NCBI GenBank assembly: GCA_000310025.1
Contig: FN649733.1
Location: 3,681,269 to 3,696,515, forward strand
From: Ectocarpus siliculosus
Taxonomy: Eukaryota > Sar > Phaeophyceae > Ectocarpales > Ectocarpaceae
Direction of reading: 5' to 3'
Length of the DNA: 15,247 bases
The position numbers were made by a program, and so were the translations under genes. The notes beneath the pieces are model-generated. The model was given only the letters and a program-made list of their open reading frames with translations, made no database searches and was not told the DNA's origin. Shown piece by piece: positions 10,501 through 15,247 of the stretch. The stretch's first letter is position 1; the number at the start of each line of letters is the position of its first letter.

Positions 10501-13500
10501 GAGCGTGCTACAGCAGCAGCGTGGGCTTCGACACACACCTTTGAGCTTCTGTTCCAGCTTCTTCTGTTTGTTCTTCTCCCGCTTGTCCTTCTTCTCGGCC
10601 ATCTCGGCAGCCGCCACAGCCGCCGCCACCGCCGCCGCCGCCGCCGCCGCGCCGTTTCGATCTTCCGAGGTGGTACTGCCATGGGGGGACCGGTTGCCGC
10701 CCTTAACCTTGGCCCCCGCCCCCGCCCCGGCGCCACCGGACGTCCACGACGAGGACTTCTGCGATAATAGTAGCGTTGACGGCAGGCATTGCTGGTGCGG
10801 CTGTTGTTCTAACGAACCACGAAAATCAGTGTGGACGACGTACGCGTCAGGCCACTGCGCGACGAACGTGAAGCGGTGGACGAGTGACCACCATCGCACC
10901 CCACCCCTAACCTCTCACTCATCACGACAATATCTCAAGGCTCAAGTTGCCCAAAGCCTTCTCCAACAACATCTCAACGTTGAGCTTGCCTCACGGGAGA
11001 CGACGGCCGTGATTGACGGCACAGCAGCAACGGCATACCCCGTAGAGATGCAGCGTGCACAGAAAGGAGCAGAAACACTACCCCCGATCCACACCCTGAT
11101 GACCAACCGAAACAGAGGGGTACTACAAACGCAATTGCAATGTGGTAATTTTCGCAGCAAGTTTCGACTCTCGGGTAGATCCTCACCTTGAGGGACGCCG
11201 GGGCCTTGACAGTTACCGAGAATTGCACAGGCTCGATATCCGGGTACCTGACAAAACAAGTCGTTGTGTAGGGCAGGTGTTGCTTGGGGCTCAAGACGGG
11301 TAATGATAGGCCGCCGTTCCACGAAATCCACGATGCTCATTGTGAACACCGTCCTGTTGGTGTAAGCCATTCGCGATAAAACCAGCCCCAGAACAGCAGA
11401 AGAGACGGAGAAAAAACAACGCTGGTACGGGGACACAGGCTACCCTCATCAGAAGTTTTTTTTTAAATAGATGACAGGTGTAGAGATGGCGTCACGTAAC
11501 CACTGGCGCACGTACGTCCCGCGGATCAATCCCAACAATCCGTGGAGAAAAAAATGAAAAACACCATGAATGTATGGAATGCAAGCGGTACCGAACCGGA
11601 CAGCCGTTTTATCGCCATATCCCTGGTCCATGGTAAACACGTTTCGACCTATCCAGTTTCGTTGCAGAAACCCCGAAGTGTTCCCCCCCGACACTCGTGT
11701 GTGGTCCGCGGATCAGGGACTCCATTTAAACGGTGAGTCAAGAACACCACCTAGGATCCTTGATTTGTTTGTCTCTCTCACTTGGTGCTCTTGGCCGAGA
11801 AAATGAAGAGAAATTTCCCGGGGAGCAGGAATTCCACCGCCTGGAAGAAATAGTACTGGCTCTTTTGCACCTGTTCGAAGCAAGAGTGGCAAAGCTTGAT
11901 ATGCCCGTATTTCAGTCGGTCTGTTCAGGTGAAGCGGTCGAAAGCTGCTCTGCACAGGCACAGAAAAAACGGCTCCCTGAACAGGCTCCACCGCTAACGA
12001 CCTTAAAAGCCAAATGAATAAATGTATTTATACCCGTTTGATGTGTGTTTCATGGGTGGATTGGTTTTGAGGTGACTACCCGGGGGGTGATTTACCCCTC
12101 GTACATAACCACCCGCGTCTGATCCAACCCCCCCAACCCCGCTACAGCACGCTCCCCCCCTCCTCGCGGCAAGCTCAAGTCGCAGGGTGGCGACCTTGCA
12201 ACATGCCACTGCCGTAATCACACAAAAACAACATGGAAACGTGTATGCTGACCACGTCGCACATACCAACCGACGCATGGCACGATTTTTGGTCCTCTGT
12301 ATAACGTGTCATCCCTCAAGACATCTATCGGTCTTTGCTTCGCCTCGGCCAGCGGGGGGTGATCGATCGAATTTGGGAAGCCAGGCAGTCGCTCGGCTCT
12401 TTCAAAGGGTATTCACTACTACCTTTAAACACCGCCCTCCGAAGACACACAACGCCAAAAACTGACCTTCTTGCACTCCGTCGCTGAGAGGTGCACCCCC
12501 TCCCCCCCAGCCGTCATGTCCCTTATCTCGAACCTCACGGCCACCTCCTTCCCATCCTGCCAACAAGCGCAAGGTCATCAACCAGATAAGCACTCGACAC
12601 CATCCAAGGGGGCCCTCGATGTGGAAATCGTACCCCCCCCCCCCCGTTCTCGGCGCTCCCGAAGCCTCATCATGACATCCGTCCCGGGTTAAGAACTACT
12701 GTGCAGAACGCATTGGTTAGCTTTTGACCGCAGAAACGAGCTAGCTTATTTGCCGTGGATGGCGAAGAGGTAGCGGACAGAGGTCAGAAGGTTTGCCAGC
12801 GCGGGAGACAACGACAACAAGGCCGCTCTTGACGCCGGCCGTTCAGGGTTCCACAAATCGCGTGTGAATGCCTGCTACTTCGTGTGGAAACCCCGGAGAT
12901 GAGTATTTCCTTACACCTGGAATTGCGGGACACGTAACCCTCAATATCGGGTTGACGAAAAGTGGGTAAATCCCGGGAATCAGCCTTACATGTCCCCCCG
13001 CGGATCCACAAAGTTCCGCCCCCACTTCGCCGAGCTACGAATGGTATCTGCTGTGTAGCACAGGGGTGTTCCGCGATATCCTTGTGGAGGGTACACTAGT
13101 AAACCTAGTCCCCCCAAGCACACCCGACAAACAGCACTCCTTCCCCTATTGCAAACACGTCTCACTAATGAAGGCATGCTGTTGCGCGACCGCAGTGGCC
13201 ACTACTATTGTAGGCGATTGCGCTTTCCCCATACATATATATAGATGCTGCTGTAGATAATTACCTTGCCGCATCTGGAGACCACCCCATCCTCCGCGTA
13301 GGGGGCGACAGCGTAGTACTTCCCCCGTGCCCAGCCGTAAGCGTCAGATCCTGACCGGCCAATCACCTCCGGCTCGAGCAGTACCTAAATAAACAAGCCA
13401 AACGCGCGCGGACGAAAGCAAGCACAGATGGGCGCGGGTGCGTGCAAAAAAAAAATGAGAAAAGAAAATTGCGCTTGATGCTGTTTCGGCGGTCTGTCCA

Positions 13501-13781
13501 TTCCGCAGGCGCCTATGTAGCCGAACAGGCGTCTAAACGCACTGGGTACAGAGCCGCGGTACCCCAGAGAATAATTTACTCTTCCAGCTTGCGCGGATAC
13601 AAAGAGCCGGGCTCACACAGCAGTCACTCTACGAATCTTTCGGATATACAAACGCGCAGTGAATCACCCGCGCACCGCGAAACTGAAGAAATCCTGTTGC
13701 ATTCAGAATAAAGAAGTTCTTTTCCGAAGGGGAAATGCTTTTGGTCTGGCCCCTCCCGATTTTCATCGGGCCCGCGGCCAT
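1071..13781 (-). CDS. Multi-exon gene for a long AT-hook protein with a C-terminal MRG-like domain (3' end outside window)
   Basis: Nineteen exons joined by hand, each with a GT donor and AG acceptor on the minus strand. Codon phase matches at all 18 junctions, which chance would rarely give. The readable product is 1357 residues plus two bases of the next codon. Layout: Ig-like N-terminal region (1-158), low-complexity basic linker (about 159-894), AT-hook KGRGRPP (930-936), Lys/Glu-rich region (about 947-1281), then the start of an MRG-like domain (about 1290 onward). MRG proteins (Eaf3, MRG15, MSL3) are scaffolds in histone acetyltransferase and deacetylase complexes and are usually 300-550 residues. 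The extra length here is disordered sequence. A nuclear chromatin role is inferred from the MRG-like start, AT-hook, H1-like motifs and nuclear signals. Exon edges are predictions without transcript support; a few have alternatives, noted under the exons. Confidence 0.72.
1480..1543 (+). repeat. (GA)n microsatellite in intron 18
   Basis: Nearly perfect GA dinucleotide array, with impure GA/CA repeats continuing to about 1577. On the gene's own strand it is (CT)n, over 300 bases upstream of the exon 19 acceptor. The Arg-Glu and Ser-Leu ORFs across it are artefacts of the repeat. Confidence 0.95.
1680..1780 (-). CDS. Exon 18: MRG-like domain start, residues 1298-1331
   Basis: The acceptor is TTATTAACGCAG and the donor GTGAG followed by GTGAGG. 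The product is VDIPAGLFGVILDD followed by TRAILEEGNLIRLPRTPCV. From family knowledge, MRG domains start with IP-x-x-L-x-x-x-L-V-D-D-W, then I-x-x-x-x-x-L-x-x-LP, then V-x-x-I-L. Here IP, L, LDD, I, L and LP all fall at matching spacing. The usual Trp after DD is Thr. MRG domains bind partners in acetyltransferase and deacetylase complexes; that role is inferred. Confidence 0.72.
1781..2540 (-). other. Intron 17 (760 bases)
   Basis: Sequence between exons 18 and 17. I see no additional exon with convincing splice sites, no RNA gene and no clear repeat. A short minus-strand stretch near 2180-2220 could be read as coding, but lacks a matching phase. Confidence 0.6.
2541..2588 (-). CDS. Exon 17: 16-codon small exon, residues 1282-1297
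   Basis: Too short to find as an ORF. It reads EGTLPQTFSSYDGEFE, phase 0 at both ends, between GATGCAG and TTCGAG followed by GTGCGG. Its end joins exon 18 to give GEFEVDIPAGL, matching how MRG domains begin (a charged strand leading into I/V-x-I-P-x-x-L). The acceptor lacks a good pyrimidine tract, so it is less certain than its neighbours. Confidence 0.64.
2589..2992 (-). other. Intron 16
   Basis: Between exons 17 and 16. Contains a C7 run followed by A8 near 2931-2944 and purine-rich sequence near 2700-2775. Nothing else recognised. Confidence 0.6.
2993..3453 (-). CDS. Exon 16: residues 1129-1281, basic then acidic linker into MRG region
   Basis: The acceptor is GGCTCCAG and the donor GACGAG followed by GTACGA. 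The first half is basic and Pro-rich (PTPPAPKGKGKPKSVATPG, KTPGSKAPS); the second is acidic (EEIDLRDDPMEVDEDKDKQ), then a Glu/Lys run. It ends DDRWWVGGAWGKDENHLIEL DE, the first aromatic, fold-like sequence after the linker. That last part directly precedes the MRG-like region; whether it belongs to the domain is unclear. Confidence 0.78.
3656..3991 (-). CDS. Exon 15: residues 1017-1127, KKESS repeats and charged tract
   Basis: The acceptor is TTATTCTTGGGACAG and the donor GCTG followed by GTGAGA. It contains KPRKKDNKKESS, further KKESS pentapeptides (15-base DNA units at about 3866-3925) and lysine/glutamate runs, then KAKSAKDKSTKDKGSKDKS and ends GKDCA. Almost wholly Lys, Glu, Asp and Ser, so disordered or single-helix. 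The alternative start at 3971 is in the other phase and pairs with the alternative end of exon 14. (CT)n/(CCCT)n sits just upstream on the RNA. Confidence 0.76.
3992..4567 (-). other. Intron 14
   Basis: Holds the GA/GGGA arrays near its 3' end and a 13-base A run near 4530. The remainder (about 4140-4525) shows no exon, RNA gene or other repeat that I can support. Confidence 0.6.
4018..4136 (+). repeat. (GA)n and (GGGA)n arrays in intron 14
   Basis: A GA-rich array (about 4018-4080) runs into about twelve GGGA units (about 4085-4133). On the transcribed RNA this reads (CCCU)n then (CU)n and ends about 27 bases before the exon 15 acceptor, so it extends that intron's pyrimidine tract. The plus strand with repeated GGG triplets can in principle form G-quadruplexes. 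Confidence 0.93.
4568..4776 (-). CDS. Exon 14: residues 947-1015, helix and Lys/Glu tract
   Basis: The acceptor is GATGCTTTGCAG. The product starts EYLLQKLLEEEMAKVNKDGT, a clear amphipathic helix, continues through a Pro/Ser loop and ends SEKEKAKDKDKKEEDRAR followed by Ala/Asp-rich residues. The end has two phase-consistent options: GAGAG/GTGGGG here, or GGGA/GTGAGA eight bases further (to 4560) combined with a later exon 15 acceptor. Confidence 0.74.
4902..5050 (+). repeat. Nested direct duplications covering intron 13 and the exon 13 donor
   Basis: Three related duplications are visible. A unit containing ACACAATGAACGAGA and CGGAGCAGCGCTAGGCAC occurs at about 4901-4934 and again at about 4952-4985. 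AGCGCTAGG-ACGGCGGAGTTCTTCA occurs at 4975-5000 and 5006-5031 with one mismatch. CACCTTTTCTTAGCGTTTTT occurs at 4932-4951 and about 5030-5049; the latter copy is the last bases and donor of exon 13. Confidence 0.9.
5033..5186 (-). CDS. Exon 13: residues 895-946, AT-hook
   Basis: The acceptor has a strong pyrimidine tract (TTGTTCTGCTCAG); the donor is AAAAG followed by GTGAAG. Another frame is open through the exon, but only this one joins exons 12 and 14. After an Ala-rich helix-like part (GELVLAAAEAVKTAAAAGG) comes VVPKGRGRPPTPGGKNAKK. KGRGRPP is a canonical AT-hook core (R-G-R-P), which binds the minor groove of AT-rich DNA. A second copy of the last ~18 exon bases and the donor lies in the following intron. 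Confidence 0.78.
5187..5998 (-). other. Intron 12 (812 bases), longest complete intron
   Basis: Between exons 13 and 12. Contains a 9-base A run near 5371 but no convincing exon on either strand; the open frames here are short and of unremarkable composition. Exons 12 and 13 join in phase without it. Confidence 0.6.
5999..6623 (-). CDS. Exon 12: residues 687-894, H1-like Ala/Ser/Lys/Pro tail
   Basis: Largest exon, 625 bases. The acceptor is CCCGCAACAG and the donor GCAG followed by GTATTT. It opens GTPGKKPASAV, includes an alternating Ala-Ser run coded by a GCTTCC hexamer array at about 6508-6545, and ends with Lys-rich SP motifs: KSPKCLLKSSKKVSPSPV, PGSPKAAAKSKSKSK, TPGSPKASKPKPG. The spacing of SPK/TPGK motifs among Lys, Ala and Pro is like the C-terminal tail of linker histone H1. 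No globular domain. Confidence 0.76.
6624..7174 (-). other. Intron 11, with a 16-base G run
   Basis: Between exons 12 and 11. Position 6737-6752 is an unbroken run of 16 G (C on the gene's strand). The reading frame of exon 11 stays open some way into this intron, so retention or use of a later donor would add residues. Nothing else recognised. Confidence 0.6.
7175..7323 (-). CDS. Exon 11: residues 638-686, linker
   Basis: Excellent acceptor (TTGTTGCTTCCGCAG). The donor is GCCAAG followed by GTGTGC; a second phase-0 donor 33 bases further would add VCAGATVIGGA. The product begins PNLHFGGPGPTSSPAPSKSQ and ends KTASKKTSKTSSATAK. Ser, Thr and Lys-rich, probably disordered and a likely phosphorylation target. 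Confidence 0.74.
7324..7659 (-). other. Intron 10
   Basis: Between exons 11 and 10. Includes a 12-base A run near 7438 and TA-rich sequence near 7578-7592. No further exon, RNA gene or repeat seen. Confidence 0.6.
7660..8070 (-). CDS. Exon 10: residues 501-636, linker with two nuclear signals
   Basis: The donor AAG followed by GTATGT is strong. The acceptor is GTATCAG; a CCAG six bases upstream would add two codons in the same phase, and a CTAAC branch-like sequence lies about 40 bases upstream. The product contains KKRPRPEGG and GGAPKKKQKKTLAPRKTPAK, both good monopartite nuclear localisation signals. The rest is Ala/Gly/Ser-rich and ends LPEQRE. Confidence 0.74.
8071..8619 (-). other. Intron 9
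   Basis: Between exons 10 and 9. Nothing recognised beyond a CTAAC branch-like sequence about 40 bases before the exon 10 acceptor. On the gene's strand the sequence is T-rich near 8340-8400. Confidence 0.6.
8620..9130 (-). CDS. Exon 9: residues 330-499, Gly/Ala/Ser linker
   Basis: The 511-base exon ends with one base of a codon before a strong GTAAGC donor. It reads VNLQAPARTSTPKVKARGGV, then Ser, Gly and Ala tracts including ten consecutive glycines, then KSKGRQKSPVALG. STPKVK and KSPV are S/TPxK-like motifs that bind DNA and are cyclin-kinase sites in histone H1 tails. The acceptor (AAATCCAAG before GTGAAT) follows an 11-base C run; it was chosen because it restores phase 0, and is less certain than the donor. 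Confidence 0.68.
9267..9421 (-). CDS. Exon 8: residues 278-329, linker with basic cluster
   Basis: The acceptor is GTTCGAAGCAG and the donor GTCCAG followed by GTATCT. The product includes STPVQGTGDRKRGGPAGG and GKSKKKAKVGVSEPSSAV; DRKR and KSKKKAK are possible nuclear localisation clusters. Another frame is open across this whole exon, but the chosen frame has the high G/C third positions seen in the neighbours and joins both of them in phase. Confidence 0.66.
9422..9847 (-). other. Intron 7
   Basis: Between exons 8 and 7. The plus strand has adenine-rich blocks at about 9585-9605, which are T tracts on the RNA. A run of C lies at about 9737-9745. No exon or RNA gene seen. Confidence 0.6.
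9848..9985 (-). CDS. Exon 7: residues 232-277, linker
   Basis: The acceptor is GATGAGCAG and the donor CTTG followed by GTGCGT. It reads AGVGAGVAGSGSGSAV, then TTVTKTKKDTNKSADGG, and ends VGAAGL. The Gly-Ser repeat is coded by a GTCGGG hexamer array at about 9945-9962. The start may also be three bases later, at GAAG, in the same phase. Low complexity; no domain. Confidence 0.68.
10165..10472 (+). repeat. Dispersed repeat copy B with inverted arms (MITE-like), in intron 6
   Basis: The arm at about 10276-10317 and the inverse complement of about 10431-10472 share TAAGA, an A/C-rich block, CCCCCTG, ACCGATTT and AAGCTC-ATT at matching spacing over some 42 bases. The inner sequence, near 115 bases, carries no useful ORF. 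It is alignable with copy A, and homology extends left of the arms to about 10165. Short length, inverted arms and lack of coding fit a miniature inverted-repeat element, but the class is not determinable here. Confidence 0.62.
10539..10758 (-). CDS. Exon 6: residues 159-231, Gly/Ala-rich segment then basic helix
   Basis: The acceptor is CTATTATCGCAG and the donor AAAG followed by GTGTGT. The product starts KSSSWTSGGAGAGAGAKVKG, passes through an alanine run and ends in a lysine-rich, probably helical stretch, AEKKDKREKNKQKKLEQKLK. The alanine run comes from GCC/GCG-type triplets at about 10618-10650, a likely site of length variation. First exon of the long linker. Confidence 0.74.
10759..11186 (-). 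other. Intron 5
   Basis: Between exons 6 and 5. A short minus-strand open stretch near 10935-11000 reads like an amphipathic helix but has no in-phase donor, so I left it out. Nothing else recognised. Confidence 0.55.
11187..11247 (-). CDS. Exon 5: residues 138-158, last strand of Ig-like sandwich
   Basis: The 61-base exon lies between TTGTTTTGTCAG and CTCAAG followed by GTGAGG, both near consensus. One base completes the codon left by exon 4 (AA plus G, Lys). The product is YPDIEPVQFSVTVKAPASLK; QFSVTVKA looks like the closing strand of the Ig-like fold. YPDIEP also resembles the YPxxxP signature of RWD domains, but the flanking sequence does not fit an RWD fold. Confidence 0.78.
11248..11781 (-). 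other. Intron 4
   Basis: Between exons 5 and 4. Contains a 9-base T run near 11457. Open minus-strand frames at 11300-11436 and 11449-11694 have no phase-compatible splice pairs. Nothing else seen. Confidence 0.55.
11782..11870 (-). CDS. Exon 4: residues 109-138, core of Ig-like sandwich
   Basis: The 89-base exon starts in phase 0 after TTCGAACAG and ends with two bases of a codon before a strong GTGAGA donor. It reads VQKSQYYFFQAVEFLLPGKF and then LFIFSAKST. The pattern of aromatic strand, short Pro-Gly turn and hydrophobic strand resembles strands E and F of bacterial-type Ig-like domains (strand, G-x-Y/F-x-L-x-F-S-A). Without the splice, the frame hits a stop at the donor (TGA within AAGTGA), so the splice is needed. 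Confidence 0.78.
11871..12466 (-). other. Intron 3
   Basis: Between exons 4 and 3. Contains C runs near 12128-12160 and a GGGGGGTGAT sequence twice (about 12084 and 12355) without longer homology. No exon or RNA gene. Confidence 0.6.
12467..12556 (-). CDS. Exon 3: residues 79-108, beta-strand region
   Basis: Thirty codons, phase 0 at both ends. The acceptor is GTTGGCAG after a pyrimidine-rich stretch; the donor is AAG followed by GTCAGT. The product starts DGKEVAVRFEIRDM and ends HLSATECKK. The alternating pattern in VAVRFEI is typical of a beta-strand, and a Gly-rich turn follows. It appears to open the Ig-like sandwich completed by exons 4 and 5. Confidence 0.78.
12557..13264 (-). other. 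Intron 2
   Basis: Between exons 3 and 2. A 13-base C run lies at about 12632-12644, and a small inverted pair (GGTTCCAC near 12848, GTGGAAACC near 12884). I see no additional exon. Confidence 0.6.
13265..13384 (-). CDS. Exon 2: residues 39-78
   Basis: Clean exon of 40 codons, phase 0 at both ends. The acceptor is TTTATTTAG and the donor CAAG followed by GTAATT. It starts VLLEPEVIGRSGSDAYGWAR, contains RGKYYAVAPYAEDG and ends RCGK. Tyr, Trp and Val density suggests folded beta structure, unlike the linker exons. I do not recognise the fold from this exon alone. Confidence 0.78.
13668..13781 (-). CDS. Exon 1: start codon and residues 1-38
   Basis: The ATG at 13781 sits in a near-ideal eukaryotic start context, CACCATGGCC. 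The product begins MAAGPMKIGRGQTKSISPSE and ends FLQFRGAR. The chosen donor (GTGATT after 13668) leaves phase 0, matching exon 2. A second phase-0 donor, GTATAT, lies 18 bases further and would add VIHCAF; it has a poorer exon side. There is no signal peptide; the start is basic and polar, as expected for a nuclear protein. An upstream out-of-frame ATG at 13800 overlaps this exon. Confidence 0.62.
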
Positions 13782-13820
13782 GGTGCCCCCCCGCTTTCAT
13801 CTCCGCGTTCTGCACACAGC

Positions 13821-13832
13821 ACTATTAATAGT
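13821..13832. promoter_or_regulatory. Perfect 12-bp palindrome ACTATTAATAGT upstream of the start codon
   Basis: It reads the same on both strands and is centred about 45 bases upstream of the ATG at 13781. The TATTAATA core could serve as a TATA-like element for the minus-strand gene, or as a dimeric protein site. Position and symmetry are seen; function is inference. Confidence 0.3.
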
Positions 13833-14597
13833 ACATCGTGCCGTGAGGTTTACACGCGTAGACTCCCGATGAAGACTCAGTTGTATATTGATCCTTCTTT
13901 ACCTCTTAGCAGCAGCACACTGGTTGTTTCCTTGCTTTCGGATGGACTGAACCAGACGGGGGCGCGGACCTCTCCTTGCAGGGAGGGGCCGCTACGGCAA
14001 TATTCCCTCTTTGATAACAATCCTAGGGAGTTGCAGCTCCCGCCAGAACCTAAATACCTTGCCTAGAACAGAAAGACTACCCATTCGAGATATGCCCACA
14101 GTCGAACGGGATGTGACAGTTCAGATCCTTTCCTTGTACTCAAATATCATGACAATAGCTGTTATTTATTTTTTCAACTTGTTGGATTAAGTAAACATGC
14201 AATCGAAGAAGTTGGGTTTAGGGTTGTAGGGTTTGGAACAGGGTCTACGGAAACTGCAGATGAGGACGAAAAACAGCCGTCCTGAAACGTAGTTCTATAC
14301 TTCATCCGAGAACAACAAATATGCCGTCCGTTTATATTTTCTGCAACAACACTTGAGCAATCTGTTGGCAACGTGTGCATATTAGCTGCACAAGACAAAA
14401 ATGGCGCGTTTTGGAGCGGGCCAGGAAATAACGTGCGTGGTAGGCAATCAGCGTTGGGGTGACGCTAGATCTTCAGGTATGCAGGAAGCAGGAATGTGGC
14501 GGTGGTTCTGACAGACAGCGGATCTCTCGGCATATGCATTCACGGAAAGAAGGTACCCATTCCAGACAAAAAATTCAGGCAAGTAGATACATGCACT

Positions 14598-14880
14598 TTT
14601 TTATGTTACAAAACACGACGAATTCATCTCTATCCACAGAAAAGAGTCCGGGATGAATGGTCAATGACTTCGTAGCCTTATCCGACACACTATCTGTGGT
14701 TCCACGATTCCCCGAGTAGCACACACACATCGATACCCCAGTCCATTTTCTTAGTTTTTACAACGAATCCATCTCTCTATCCATAGATAAGGTTCGACCA
14801 TTCGCCATGAATCCATAGCGTTACCAGAGGCTTTCTACGATTGCCCAAGCAGCACACAGAGATATCTCCCCTGCTGGTAA
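14598..14880 (+). repeat. Diverged tandem duplication, unit about 145 bp
   Basis: Two units, about 14598-14745 and 14750-14880, share ordered islands: ACGAATTCATCTC..TATCCACAG against ACGAATCCATCTCTCTATCCATAG, then an ATGAAT-containing block, then ACGATT-CCC-AG-AGCACACA. Order and spacing agree, so this is an old direct duplication. Confidence 0.65.
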
Positions 14881-15117
14881 CATGCCCCACAAGACACAAG
14901 ACAGCATGGTGGCCATCTTGTGCATCGGACTATTGGACATGCTGAGAGAAGGTGGACTGCTGTATGCATACTGTAAAGCAGGAATGGTATCGGGATGATG
15001 TTGGACCCTACGCTCTACGCGGGTGTGTTTGCAAATCACGGAACATATCTACTGCTGTGTATTGTAGCGTGCATGTGTGCGTGCAGCTTGCCCATTTTGT
15101 TGAACTGGTACAAGTAG

Positions 15118-15140
15118 GCATATGCATATGCATATGCATA
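15118..15140 (+). repeat. CATATG hexamer array
   Basis: About three and a half copies of GCATAT; self-complementary throughout, so it could form a small cruciform. The Tyr-Ala repeat in one translation is an artefact. Confidence 0.85.
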
Positions 15141-15247
15141 GGACAATTTGTATCCACACAAGAAATAGTTGTCGTTTATGTGCATGGGTGAGGGTCTGAG
15201 GGTGTATAATATATCTCCTTTCCGTCTCTTCATTTTTTTTTTTTTTT

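Larger units (their letters stand above)
13833..15247. other. 5' flank or 5' untranslated/intron region, mostly non-coding
   Basis: No convincing exon of the minus-strand gene was found here. It holds a diverged tandem duplication (14598-14880), a degenerate GGGTTTAGGG stretch (about 14214-14235), a CATATG array (about 15118-15139) and a terminal T run from 15232. A plus-strand ATG at 14401 in good start context with a nearby donor is a weak candidate for a divergent gene. Confidence 0.45.

Noticed and set aside
10935-11000. Possible extra exon in intron 5 reading LNVEMLLEKALGNLSLEILS
   Set aside because: It has an in-phase acceptor, but no donor before the stop restores phase 0 for exon 6. 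Kept out, though it looks helix-like.
11187-11247. RWD domain suggested by YPDIEP
   Set aside because: The sequence before and after it forms an Ig-like strand pattern, and the helices expected after an RWD YPxxxP motif are missing.
11733-12017. Plus-strand ORF of 94 residues with protein-like composition
   Set aside because: It lies opposite exon 4, whose minus-strand reading has matching splice sites and phase. The plus frame is a shadow.
12784-13025. Minus-strand ORFs inside intron 2
   Set aside because: Composition and splice sites do not support an exon; exons 2 and 3 join in phase without it.
14821-15039. Small hydrophobic ORFs on both strands near 14850-14990
   Set aside because: Both strands are open over the same stretch, neither has clear splice partners, and they overlap the tandem duplication.

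Overview
The window looks nuclear and eukaryotic. It has many short GT-AG introns, no bacterial ribosome-binding sites or operons, (GA)n and (GGGA)n microsatellites, homopolymer runs, and exons coding for Ala/Gly/Ser/Lys-rich protein. Style (GC-rich exons, introns of a few hundred bases, long disordered proteins) suggests a stramenopile, perhaps a brown alga. That is inference from style, not a database match.

Almost the whole window is one gene on the minus strand. I reconstructed 19 coding exons by hand, from an ATG at 13781 to position 1071. At all 18 junctions the codon phase of donor and acceptor agrees. Together they give 4073 coding bases, 1357 codons plus 2 bases, and the gene continues past the left edge. 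The order is: (i) residues 1-158, exons 1-5, a compact part with beta-strand character whose second half looks like an Ig-like beta-sandwich; (ii) residues about 159-894, exons 6-12, a long low-complexity basic linker rich in Ala, Gly, Ser, Lys and Pro, with SPxK/TPxK motifs like histone H1 tails and nuclear localisation signals; (iii) an AT-hook at residues 930-936 in exon 13; (iv) a predicted helix and highly charged Lys/Glu/Asp tracts, exons 14-16; (v) the start of what I read as an MRG (MORF4-related/Eaf3/MRG15) domain in exons 17-19. The rest of that domain is not visible and probably lies left of position 1. The product is probably a nuclear chromatin or DNA-binding protein, much longer than usual MRG proteins and without the usual N-terminal chromo-barrel.

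The introns hold a pair of diverged repeat copies with long inverted arms (about 248-545 and 10165-10472), a segmental duplication that copies a splice donor (4902-5050), and purine microsatellites. On the RNA one of these forms a very long pyrimidine tract just before exon 15. Right of the start codon (13782-15247) lie a 12-bp palindrome, a diverged tandem duplication of about 145 bp, and a weak candidate first exon of a divergent plus-strand gene. No RNA gene, CRISPR array, virus or autonomous transposon was recognised.
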